Shown here piece after piece: positions 17,971 to 26,030 of a DNA stretch of 64,000 bases (positions within the stretch are counted from its first letter, which is position 1; each line of letters opens with the position of its first letter). The notes under the pieces are model-generated. The model searched no databases, was not told where the DNA came from, and was given only the letters and a program-made list of their open reading frames with translations. This DNA is from Rahnella sp. AA (lineage in GTDB: Bacteria > Pseudomonadota > Gammaproteobacteria > Enterobacterales > Enterobacteriaceae): positions 1 to 64,000 of the forward strand of contig NZ_PITQ01000003.1 in assembly GCF_002834385.1 (NCBI RefSeq), in the 5' to 3' direction. The position numbers and the translations under genes were made by a program.

Positions 17971-18549
17971 ATGCCACGGGTATCGAAACAACAGATGGAA
18001 CTCAACCGCGAGGCGATTATTCAAACGTCTTCTCAGCTCTTTCGCGCCAGAGGGTTAAACGGCGTCAGTGTGAATGATTTAATGGCAGCTGTCGGGCTAA
18101 CCCACGGCGGTTTTTACGGACACTTTGCATCCAAAGACGAGCTCGCGGCTATCGCAAGCGGTAAGGCACTTAAGGACTCAGAGGCCCGCTGGCTTGGGCT
18201 CAGCAGCCAGCCAGGACAGGATAATCTGCGCACATTGGTCGAATTCTATCTCTCCCCGGCCCACCGGGATAATATCGCGGAAGGCTGCGCCCTTACTGCG
18301 CTGGCAAGCGATGTCGCCCGTGAAAGCGATGATAAACCGGTCTGCAAAGTCTATTTAACCGGGGTGAATTATATGCTGGAAAAACTGGCTTCTTTCTCGA
18401 ATCTCGACGATGAGGCATCGCGCAGAGCCGAGGCACTTAAACAGTTTTCATTATTGTCCGGCGCCCTGGCATTAGCGCGTGCGACCGCTGGCGATAAAGT
18501 ATCAGATGAGTTTCTCGATGCGGCCAGGAAAGCCTTGCTGGGGGAATGA
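17971..18549 (+). CDS. TetR/AcrR-family transcriptional regulator
   Basis: A 192-residue protein with an N-terminal TetR HTH (residues about 10-55; GVSVNDLMAAVGLTHGGFYGHF) and an all-helical ligand domain starting with the EGCALTALA segment. GGAGG precedes ATG 17971. It is divergent from the OYE gene. Likely a repressor sensing electrophiles or quinones. A Cys in the EGC motif and another at VCKVY are candidates for a redox or electrophile sensor, as in NemR, but this is inference. Confidence 0.85.
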   Translation: MPRVSKQQMELNREAIIQTSSQLFRARGLNGVSVNDLMAAVGLTHGGFYGHFASKDELAAIASGKALKDSEARWLGLSSQPGQDNLRTLVEFYLSPAHRDNIAEGCALTALASDVARESDDKPVCKVYLTGVNYMLEKLASFSNLDDEASRRAEALKQFSLLSGALALARATAGDKVSDEFLDAARKALLGE

Positions 18550-18665
18550 CGGGATCCATCACGACCGGCATTGCCTATGACAGCAGCTTTTACAGGTCGC
18601 AGGACAATACGTCTCTGACCATGCCTTCCGGCGCTGCGTGGCGGTTCAGTGCCGGGGTGCAATAC
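18546..18665 (+). pseudogene. Remnant of an OmpP1/FadL-type outer-membrane protein gene
   Basis: Downstream of and overlapping the TetR stop, about 40 codons encode ITTGIAYDSS...MPSGAAWRFSAGVQYQL. This is the recognisable beta-strand pair of FadL-like transporters (GxAYDSS, then LP...WR.S.G..Y). Similarity stops after about 18665, and the frame then runs into sequence antisense to the CitMHS gene. No signal peptide or remainder of the barrel exists, so this is a deletion scar. Confidence 0.55.
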
Positions 18666-18757
18666 CAGCTCATCCCGGCCTGCAAGACAGGATGTGAGAA
18701 TGGGTTGCGCGCTCTCCTGGTCGCCCCCGGTCAGAACCGGAGGCTGAGATATTTTTT

Positions 18758-20083
18758 TCAGAAGGGCACGGTATTCGTCAGTACTAATGAAAAGACCATG
18801 ATTAATGAAATAATCACAACCGGTGTGAATGAGAAACGGATATGATCTTTCAGCTCGACGCCGGTTAAACCGATGGCCAGATAGGTTGTGGCAAATACAG
18901 GGCTCAGCATCATCGTGATATTTTTCCCCACCACCATCGTCAGCCCCATTTGCTCCCACGTCAGCCCGTAGCTTGTGCCGACTTTCGCGACCAGCGGATA
19001 GATCCCGTAGAAGAATGCATCCGGGCCGATGACAAAGCCGATTAACCCGCCTAATACGCCCATGATGATATGCAGATGCGTTCCCAGCGCGGCGGGCATG
19101 ACATGCAATACCACATCTGCCATTTCCGTCAGGATTGAGTGCTCACCACCGCCCCCCAGAATACCGACAAATGCCCCCGCGGCCATGACAGTGCCGGATA
19201 TCATATAGGCAGAATAAGCATATTTTTTCATCACGCCCTCCTGCAATTTCAGCGACCGGTGGTTAAAGATCATCGCAACTGAAAAGGCGCACATGAAAAT
19301 GACGTAGGCCTGAATTTTCGTCACCAGGAGCAACACGGTCACACCGATGACCAGCAACACGTTCATGTAGAACAGCGCTTTATTACCTGGTGCGGCGTTA
19401 TTATGCACATCGCCCTGCACATATTTTTCCGGTTCGGAAACATTCTCGGGAATATCCAGACCGAGGCGAATACGCTTTTGTTCGCGAACGCCAAGGAAGG
19501 CCCCCAGAAAAATAATACATACCAGCCCCACCACCTGAGTCGGGATCAGATGATGGTAAAGCTCGTTAACGTCCAGGCCTGAAACCGCGGCCACGCGCGC
19601 AAGCGGGCCTGCCCACGGCGTGATATTTGTCACCCCCATCCCGGCGGCGAGCATACACAGCAACACCACGGGGCGGATCCCCATCTTTTTATAAACCGGT
19701 AACATCGCGCCGACGGTAATGAGCACCGAAGGCACCGAGGAGCCATCCAGATGGGCTACGGTGGCAATAAACCCCGTGACAATGACAATAGCGGTGACGT
19801 TATTCCCAGCCAGTTTCGTCAGCCAGTTAACCAGCGGCTGAAATACGCCCGCATCAGTCATAATACTGAAGAAAATAATTGAAAATGTAAAAAGTACAGC
19901 ATTAGGTGCCGTTTGCATGACACCTTTAATGATATATTCATTCATTTCTAACGGTGAGTAACCGGCACAAAAACCGGCGACCACTGACAGGAAAATAAAC
20001 AGCGAAATTGGCGTTGCTTTCCCTTTAATTAAAAAGAACATCAGACAGGCTATGAGCACATAGCCAACCAAGGCAAGGTACAT
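18758..20083 (-). CDS. CitMHS-family carboxylate transporter
   Basis: A 441-residue polytopic membrane protein with about 11-12 hydrophobic segments of the CitMHS (citrate-metal:H+ symporter) family. Recognisable family stretches include HLDGSSVPS and the NITPWAGP motif, and GPDAFFYGIYPL near the C-terminal half. It probably imports a citrate-like tricarboxylate. It is co-directional with an RraA-family gene upstream (43-nt gap), giving a two-gene operon divergent from a LysR regulator. Confidence 0.85.
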   Translation of the reverse strand: MYLALVGYVLIACLMFFLIKGKATPISLFIFLSVVAGFCAGYSPLEMNEYIIKGVMQTAPNAVLFTFSIIFFSIMTDAGVFQPLVNWLTKLAGNNVTAIVIVTGFIATVAHLDGSSVPSVLITVGAMLPVYKKMGIRPVVLLCMLAAGMGVTNITPWAGPLARVAAVSGLDVNELYHHLIPTQVVGLVCIIFLGAFLGVREQKRIRLGLDIPENVSEPEKYVQGDVHNNAAPGNKALFYMNVLLVIGVTVLLLVTKIQAYVIFMCAFSVAMIFNHRSLKLQEGVMKKYAYSAYMISGTVMAAGAFVGILGGGGEHSILTEMADVVLHVMPAALGTHLHIIMGVLGGLIGFVIGPDAFFYGIYPLVAKVGTSYGLTWEQMGLTMVVGKNITMMLSPVFATTYLAIGLTGVELKDHIRFSFTPVVIISLIMVFSLVLTNTVPF

Positions 20084-20126
20084 TGGATTTTCCTTATTTT
20101 AATTCTTTATATTTTTATAAATAACG

Positions 20127-20834
20127 TCAAACAGGACAGCCCGCCTGACGTAAAATGGAATTAAACCGCTCAGGATCACTGGTGCCATTTTCATTACTTT
20201 CCCGGATTTTGGCCTCTTTACACAAATGCGCCAATGCTTTGGTCAGGATATTTTCGGCCTGTGACGCCGATATAGCAACCGCACCGTCACTGTCAGCAAT
20301 CACTAAATCGCCGGGGTTCACTACCATTCCCGCGCAGGTTATAGCGACATTCACCATGCCCGGCCCCGATTTGTCAGGCCCGCGATGCGTGTGCCCTTTC
20401 GCAAATACCGGGATCTGACCGTCTGCCCATTCCGCCAGATCACGGATAGCGCCATCAACAACGAATCCGGCAATCTTTTTAGTGATTGCTGTCGTTCTGA
20501 TCAACCCGCCGATCAGTGCCTGAGTCAGATCGCCACCGCCATCAATCACAATGACATCACCGGGTTGTGCCATTTCCAGGGCTTTGTGAATCATTAAATT
20601 ATCACCCGGACGCACTTTCACCGTAATTGCCGGGCCACAAATCGTAATACTTACATCATCATGGTAACGGTGCATATTCATGGTGCCGGTATTACGCCCC
20701 ATGCAGTCTCCGGCAACGGCAGCAGGCACCACTTTGAAGGCTTCAATGGTTTTTTTATCAATCACGTTCAGCCGTGGTGCAATATAAAAACCGGCTGGCC
20801 AGTCGGCATGTTCATTACGCATAGCAATCCTCAA
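20127..20834 (-). CDS. RraA/HMG-CHA aldolase-family protein
   Basis: A 235-residue protein of the RraA-like fold. It has GGGDLTQALIGGLI, then GFVVDGAIRDLAEW with the conserved D..RD, and a NPGDLVIADSDG segment. Catalytic members (4-hydroxy-4-methyl-2-oxoglutarate / 4-carboxy-4-hydroxy-2-oxoadipate aldolases, also oxaloacetate decarboxylases) use the GLIxxxA...R and D...RD residues seen here. With a CitMHS transporter, the likely substrate is a C6-C7 hydroxy-oxo tricarboxylate. True RraA (RNase E inhibitor) is about 160 residues, so that role is unlikely. Confidence 0.8.
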   Translation of the reverse strand: MRIAMRNEHADWPAGFYIAPRLNVIDKKTIEAFKVVPAAVAGDCMGRNTGTMNMHRYHDDVSITICGPAITVKVRPGDNLMIHKALEMAQPGDVIVIDGGGDLTQALIGGLIRTTAITKKIAGFVVDGAIRDLAEWADGQIPVFAKGHTHRGPDKSGPGMVNVAITCAGMVVNPGDLVIADSDGAVAISASQAENILTKALAHLCKEAKIRESNENGTSDPERFNSILRQAGCPV

Positions 20835-20944
20835 TCTTGAAAAAATTCCGGGATATTAACCTCATCTTTGCGTGGAGATTATTGACCCTTCGACCTATGC
20901 CTTCTAATATATTTTTTTATTAAACCTATGAATTTAAGATATAG

Positions 20945-21871
20945 ATGATGAATAACAGAGACTTAGATTACTTTGTTGCGGCGGCACAGATAATGAATCT
21001 GGGATTAGCATCACAAAACCTGAATATCACGCAGCCTGCGCTCTCGAAGTCTATTTCACGGCTGGAAAAAGAGCTTGGGGTAAAACTCTTCAAGCGCGCC
21101 GGACGCGGGCTGGAGCTCACTGAAGCGGGGAGATTGCTTTACCAGCGGGGCTTATCGCTGCAAAGCGCGTATAACGAAACCACGACGGTGATAAAGGAGC
21201 TGAGCCGTGGCACCGGCGGTATTGTCCGTATGGGGATTTCCGGTTCTGCGACACAATTTCTGTTACCGGAAATGTGCAAAGTGCTGCAATCAGAAGTCCC
21301 CAATGTGAAACTGGAAATTCAGATCGGCATGAACGACGTCCTCTACCATCAGCTCGAGCGGCATGCGCTGGATATTGTGATCGGTCCTCTGATTAACTAT
21401 GAGCGGGCGTTAGTACAGCTCCCGGTAACTGCGGACCGGGTCGTGGTGGCCGCATCACGCAGCCATCCTCTGGCCGGCAAGCCAGCGTCCCTGCATGACC
21501 TTAGCCGTTACGGGTGGATTTTACCGGCCAAAACCGTCTCTATGCGACAATGGCTGGACCGGGTGTTTTATGAGAATAATTGCCCGGTACCTGACGTTAA
21601 AATTGAGATCAGCTCGCTGGCCGCCGTGCCCGGCCTGATAGCGAAAAGCGGGTTGCTGAGTTTTTTGTCGGAAAACAGTCTTAAGGAAGAAGAGTTCGCG
21701 TCAAGATTAATTCGCATCGATAATGATCAGCTCATCATGGAACGACGCGTTGGTATTACTTACCTTGAGGATGCATTCCTGACGCCGGCAACACAAAAGG
21801 TTGTTGAAGTGACACAAATTTTAGGGCAAAAAATGGGGATAACGCCCCGCCGCCATAATGATCCACAGTGA
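20945..21871 (+). CDS. LysR-family transcriptional regulator
   Basis: A 308-residue protein with an N-terminal LysR HTH (residues 2-60, NITQPALSKSISRLEKELGVKLF) and a periplasmic-binding-protein-like effector domain. It is divergent from the RraA/CitMHS pair with a 110-bp AT-rich intergenic region, so it most likely activates that operon in response to its substrate. Confidence 0.88.
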   Translation: MMNNRDLDYFVAAAQIMNLGLASQNLNITQPALSKSISRLEKELGVKLFKRAGRGLELTEAGRLLYQRGLSLQSAYNETTTVIKELSRGTGGIVRMGISGSATQFLLPEMCKVLQSEVPNVKLEIQIGMNDVLYHQLERHALDIVIGPLINYERALVQLPVTADRVVVAASRSHPLAGKPASLHDLSRYGWILPAKTVSMRQWLDRVFYENNCPVPDVKIEISSLAAVPGLIAKSGLLSFLSENSLKEEEFASRLIRIDNDQLIMERRVGITYLEDAFLTPATQKVVEVTQILGQKMGITPRRHNDPQ

Positions 21872-22042
21872 GACCCGTAGCCGCGATAACCGAACCTCAC
21901 GCTGCGGGTGATTTAAGATATTTTCAGGGCTCAAATCCATAAAACCTTAAATAGCGTTCATGCGACTATCTTGCGGCTATTTGGGGAAGTAATTAACGAG
22001 CAAAGCGCTCCCTGCATTCAAACTGTTGATAAGGAAAATATT

Positions 22043-22681
22043 ATGACGACCTTAAATGAGAGACTGGCATGGCGCTATGCCACTAAAAAATTCGATGCGA
22101 CCAAAATTGTGCCGGCAGACAAGCTTGAACGCATCATCGAGGCCGTCCGCCTTGCCCCCACGTCAAGCGGCCTGCAACCGTTTGAGCTGTTTGTCGTCAC
22201 CAACCCGGAAGTTCGCGAAAAAATCCGCGCCGTTGCGTGGAATCAGGCTCAGGTGACTGACAGCTCTCACCTGCTGGTTTTCGCAGCATGGGATGACATC
22301 ACCGAAGAACGCGTGAATATGATGTTCGATCTGACCAACGACGTACGCGGTTTCGTCAACGAAGGCTGGGAAAACTATCGCAAAATGTTGCTGGGGATCG
22401 TCGCTGAGCGCGGAACCGAAGCAAATTATCAGGCCGCTGCCCGCCAGGCTTACATCGGCCTGGGTGCTGCGCTGATCGCCGCCGCTTTCGAAGAAGTGGA
22501 CGCCACCCCGATGGAAGGTTTTGATCCGGCTGCCGTGGATGAAATCCTCGGTCTGAAAGAGAAAAACCTGCGCAGCGTGATCATCCTGCCAATCGGCTAT
22601 CGCGCACATGAAGGCGACTGGCTGGTTAACCTGAAAAAAGTCCGCCGCAGCCGCGACAACTTTGTGACTGAAATTAAATAA
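22043..22681 (+). CDS. NfsB-like nitroreductase family NAD(P)H oxidoreductase
   Basis: A 212-residue FMN-dependent nitroreductase. It starts at ATG 22043 behind AAGGAAA; an upstream in-frame start at 21971 lacks support. RYATKKFD at the N-terminus and APTSSGLQPF supply the FMN-binding loops, and QAYIGLGAALIAAA is the dimer helix. Members reduce nitroaromatics, quinones and flavins with NAD(P)H. It is monocistronic with its own hairpin downstream. Confidence 0.88.
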   Translation: MTTLNERLAWRYATKKFDATKIVPADKLERIIEAVRLAPTSSGLQPFELFVVTNPEVREKIRAVAWNQAQVTDSSHLLVFAAWDDITEERVNMMFDLTNDVRGFVNEGWENYRKMLLGIVAERGTEANYQAAARQAYIGLGAALIAAAFEEVDATPMEGFDPAAVDEILGLKEKNLRSVIILPIGYRAHEGDWLVNLKKVRRSRDNFVTEIK

Positions 22682-22690
22682 TTTCTGAAG

Positions 22691-22754
22691 AACCCCGTCT
22701 TTACGGCAGCGAAGTGGGCGTATTTCGCCTCAACCTGCCGGTAAGGATGGGGCT
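22691..22754 (+). terminator. Large terminator-like hairpin after nitroreductase
   Basis: AACCCCGTCTTTACGGCAG pairs with CTGCCGGTAAGGATGGGGCT allowing G-U pairs and one bulge, with an inner GCGAA/TTCGC stem. A short T-run follows. The rest of 22682-23021 (340 nt) contains no convincing gene; its last part is the AT-rich promoter of the peptidase gene. Confidence 0.55.
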
Positions 22755-23021
22755 CATTTTACTGACAAAGCTCCCTCTGTATCCCTTCACGCAGCGATCT
22801 GTCCTCTGATTCCCCGCACCTGCCCGGCCTTTGCAATTCATCACCCGAAAACATCGCATCATTTTTTACCCGAAAAGCTAAAGATTTGGCATAAGGTGCC
22901 GATGATCCCCACGCTGGCTTTAGGGTCATTTTTCTAGAAAAAAGAAGCAGCCTGGAAAACCACTCATCGATATAGCTAAAAGCAATCAATCAATAATGGG
23001 TTATGATAAAGGAATATATAA

Positions 23022-23738
23022 ATGGCACCACACAACGCTAACCGTGGAATTTTAGTCATAGAAGCCCCCTGGGAACTGGACGAAGGTGATTCCAACCGTT
23101 CTTCTGTCGTTCCTTTCATTGAGGGTATTGCGAAATTTGTCGGTGATACCGAAGTTTATTACGCAAATTTCTACGATAAGAAAAGTTTCAATTATGCGCT
23201 GGATTGCTTATGCAAACGCCCTTTCAAAGATACCCTCGTTTATATCGCGGCACACGGTAACCGGAAAAAAATCAATAATGTTGATATGCAGGAAGTGTTG
23301 CGGGCAATCGGGAATAAATCTAAAAAATACAATATTACCGGTGTAATATTAGGATCCTGCTATGTAGGCAAAAATACCGATCTTATCGAGGCAATGACGA
23401 CCGGCAATAACCTTCGCTGGTGTTCCGGCTACAGTTCAAGCGCTGAATGGTTGCCGGCCACCATGGTTGACTGCGCTATTATTAGCCAGATACTGCAACT
23501 CGATGATCCTGATTACAAAGATCGTGACGAAATGATCCGCACTTTTGCCGATGCCATCGCACCATTTAATGTTGACTATGTCATTGGTGAGGATAATAAA
23601 GGCAGGGCCGTCGTGCTGAAAGACTCACTGCAATTTATTGTTCAGCCTGGCGGACAGGGCTATAAACCCAAAACGGTATCCGGCGATGTATTTTCCCTGG
23701 CCGGCCCCGCTGATGACGAAGACACGGCAGATCAATAA
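23022..23738 (+). CDS. Caspase/CHAT-like (clan CD) cysteine peptidase, candidate effector or sensor
   Basis: A 238-residue protein with a hydrophobic strand ending in His-Gly (VYIAAHGN, His78) and a second ending in Cys (GVILGSCYVG, Cys113). This His-Gly/Cys dyad with preceding beta-strands is the signature of clan CD peptidases (caspases, CHAT, gingipains). I see no membrane segment, and it is a minimal catalytic domain with an acidic tail. AAAGGA precedes the ATG. It is followed on the same strand by two dynamin-like GTPases, which suggests a three-gene system in which the peptidase is activated by, or processes, the membrane-remodelling partners. Family and role are inferred from motif and context. 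Confidence 0.6.
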   Translation: MAPHNANRGILVIEAPWELDEGDSNRSSVVPFIEGIAKFVGDTEVYYANFYDKKSFNYALDCLCKRPFKDTLVYIAAHGNRKKINNVDMQEVLRAIGNKSKKYNITGVILGSCYVGKNTDLIEAMTTGNNLRWCSGYSSSAEWLPATMVDCAIISQILQLDDPDYKDRDEMIRTFADAIAPFNVDYVIGEDNKGRAVVLKDSLQFIVQPGGQGYKPKTVSGDVFSLAGPADDEDTADQ

Positions 23739-23837
23739 TCATTGAAAAACCCGATTTATTTAAAGTAAAAAGAGCCGCGTATTTATACATTCACCAGTCT
23801 GCGCTAATGTGAAAGTTATGTTTCATAAGGACATATA

Positions 23838-26030
23838 ATGACCACGTCGATTCATTCACCCCATATGATTTATCAGCGAATCGCTAAAGAAGTTGAAATA
23901 ATACTGGACAGCTTGTCATTGACAACCTCTGATGACTCTTTGCAGCAAGCCAATAATAACGCGACAGAAATTCTTCAGAAATTTCAAATAAACCTTAATA
24001 ATAATATTGCCGAACTGCAAAAAAATGCCGAGTGGGATACTTTCACGATTGCTTTTTATGGCGAAACAAATGCCGGTAAATCGACCTTAATCGAGTCACT
24101 GCGTATTATCTTAAAAGAAGAAAGCAAAGTGGCTCAGCAACGTGCGTTTATTGCGTTTCAGCACAAGCATAAGCTGAGTGACGAGAATATATCCAGACTG
24201 AAAACAGCGATGAGCGATCTGGACCTCAAAATCAGGGAACTGGCGCAGGCTGCGGTTGCTGTTAAAGAGCGCTATGCTCAGCAGGAAAGCGAGCTTCAGG
24301 TCCACATTGATACGCTGGCCTCTCTGATAGCGGCACATCATAAACAAAGCAATCTCTGGCAAAAATTTCTTAACTTGTGGGTGAAAACGCCGGAGCAAAA
24401 AGAACAGGCTCATTCGCGTGAAAATCTTCTGCTACTCGGGGGGGATAAAAGTCGCGAGCTTGGCGCAATAACCCACAACCAAAATGCGGCTGAGGCTGAA
24501 AATAAAGCACTGGCGCTGGAATACGCCGGAATGGAAGCGCATTTTTCACATCTGAATACGTTGTCTGATGGTGTCATTATTGGCGACGGACGTTCCGATT
24601 TCACACTCGATACAACGCATTATCACTTTACCGCCAATAATCAAAAATTTGCCTTGCTGGATGTTCCGGGCATTGAAGGTAAAGAAAATAAAGTCCGTGA
24701 ACAAATTCACTCAGCAGTGCAAAAAGCCCACGCCGTCTTTTATGTCACCGGCAAAGCCACCGCCCCGCAAAAAGGAGATGACAATACACAAGGGACGCTG
24801 GAAAAAATCAAAGAACATTTAAATGCACAGACTGAAGTCTGGACACTGTTCAATAAGCGAATTACTAATCCGCTTCAGCTAAACCGCCCGACGCTGGTGA
24901 GCGAGGATGAGCAGGAAAGCCTGACCGACCTCAATACCAAAATGCAGGAACAGCTAGGCGATAATTACCGGGACGTAGTGCCGCTCAGTGCCCTTCCCGC
25001 CTTTTTGAGCGTCGCGGAACATCTGGTACCAAATACCGAAAATGCGAAAAAGCGCGAAAAGCTGCTGGAAAAATATGATGTGCCACAGGTACTTGAAAAA
25101 TCAGGAATGACCGCCTTTCTGACGCTGCTGACTCAGGATCTCGTCGCGAACAGTAAAACAAAGATCATGCGTTCGAACCTCAGTAAAGCCAGAAACACGG
25201 TTCAGTCCGTCATCATTAAGATCTCTGCACTTCGGGAAGGAACCTACTGCCCGATTGTCCGGCAATTAACCGAAAATGCTCAAAAAGCTGACGAGCGCCT
25301 CAACACTGCTCTCGAATCACTCAAGGCCCGGCTTAAAATAGAGGCTGAATCGGCGGTTGATGCCTTCCGCAATACCACCCGTGAAAAAATTTATGAGGTT
25401 ATCGAAAAGGACATCAGCAACGATGAATTTAAAGATGCGCTGGATGCCTGCATTAAAAAACAACATTCCAGTCTGGAAAAATGCCTGCCGGAACAACTGA
25501 AAAAAGAACTGGAAATATTTCGGGAGGAAGTTTCAGGTATTATTACCCGCTTCCAGCAGTTTGCCGGAGAAATCGTATCCACTTATTCCAGTTTGAAAAT
25601 TGATAATAATTTTGATTTGAAAATAGATATTGATAATGGTCTGAAGCTCACCAGCCTGATAGCAACACTCGCGGGTAGCGCGTTGCTGTTCTGGAACCCC
25701 GTTGGCTGGCTGGTTCTGGCACCGGCCCTGGCGGGCATGGCATTTGCCGCTTATAAAGCAGTGCGCAGTTTCTTCAGCTCAGGATATAAAATGTCCCAAC
25801 AACGAAAATCTGCGGATGAAAACCTTGAAAAGGTCGAGAAATCAATAAGATCATCAATTTTTGAAGGGTTGGAGAAAGCCTACCCTGAACTGGACAGTAA
25901 AGTCGCCGGGTTGAAAACTATGCTTAAAGAACCGGCACAGCAGGCCTCTGAAATAGAGCGCGTATTACACGACACCGTGACCAAACTCACCGCATTATCG
26001 TACAGCCTGATACCTGAAGGAGAAAAATAA
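23838..26030 (+). CDS. Dynamin-like GTPase with membrane hairpin (LeoB/LeoC type)
   Basis: A 730-residue large GTPase. P-loop GETNAGKS is at 75-82 and G3 DVPG at 275-278. G4 is degenerate (NKR at 339-341, no Asp). About 150 residues of heptad-rich helix are inserted between G1 and the switch region (about 90-240). A helical stalk runs to about 600, then two hydrophobic segments (602-643) form a membrane paddle-like hairpin, followed by another helical stretch. AAGGA is well placed before the ATG. Its stop abuts the next GTPase start (TAATG). Bacterial dynamin pairs act together on membranes; LeoABC of enterotoxigenic E. coli is the nearest known arrangement. Confidence 0.75.
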   Translation: MTTSIHSPHMIYQRIAKEVEIILDSLSLTTSDDSLQQANNNATEILQKFQINLNNNIAELQKNAEWDTFTIAFYGETNAGKSTLIESLRIILKEESKVAQQRAFIAFQHKHKLSDENISRLKTAMSDLDLKIRELAQAAVAVKERYAQQESELQVHIDTLASLIAAHHKQSNLWQKFLNLWVKTPEQKEQAHSRENLLLLGGDKSRELGAITHNQNAAEAENKALALEYAGMEAHFSHLNTLSDGVIIGDGRSDFTLDTTHYHFTANNQKFALLDVPGIEGKENKVREQIHSAVQKAHAVFYVTGKATAPQKGDDNTQGTLEKIKEHLNAQTEVWTLFNKRITNPLQLNRPTLVSEDEQESLTDLNTKMQEQLGDNYRDVVPLSALPAFLSVAEHLVPNTENAKKREKLLEKYDVPQVLEKSGMTAFLTLLTQDLVANSKTKIMRSNLSKARNTVQSVIIKISALREGTYCPIVRQLTENAQKADERLNTALESLKARLKIEAESAVDAFRNTTREKIYEVIEKDISNDEFKDALDACIKKQHSSLEKCLPEQLKKELEIFREEVSGIITRFQQFAGEIVSTYSSLKIDNNFDLKIDIDNGLKLTSLIATLAGSALLFWNPVGWLVLAPALAGMAFAAYKAVRSFFSSGYKMSQQRKSADENLEKVEKSIRSSIFEGLEKAYPELDSKVAGLKTMLKEPAQQASEIERVLHDTVTKLTALSYSLIPEGEK

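Noticed and set aside
22759-22989. 76-codon minus-strand open frame between the nitroreductase and peptidase genes
   Set aside because: No ribosome-binding site, no recognisable domain, and composition looks intergenic; it overlaps the likely promoter of the peptidase gene.
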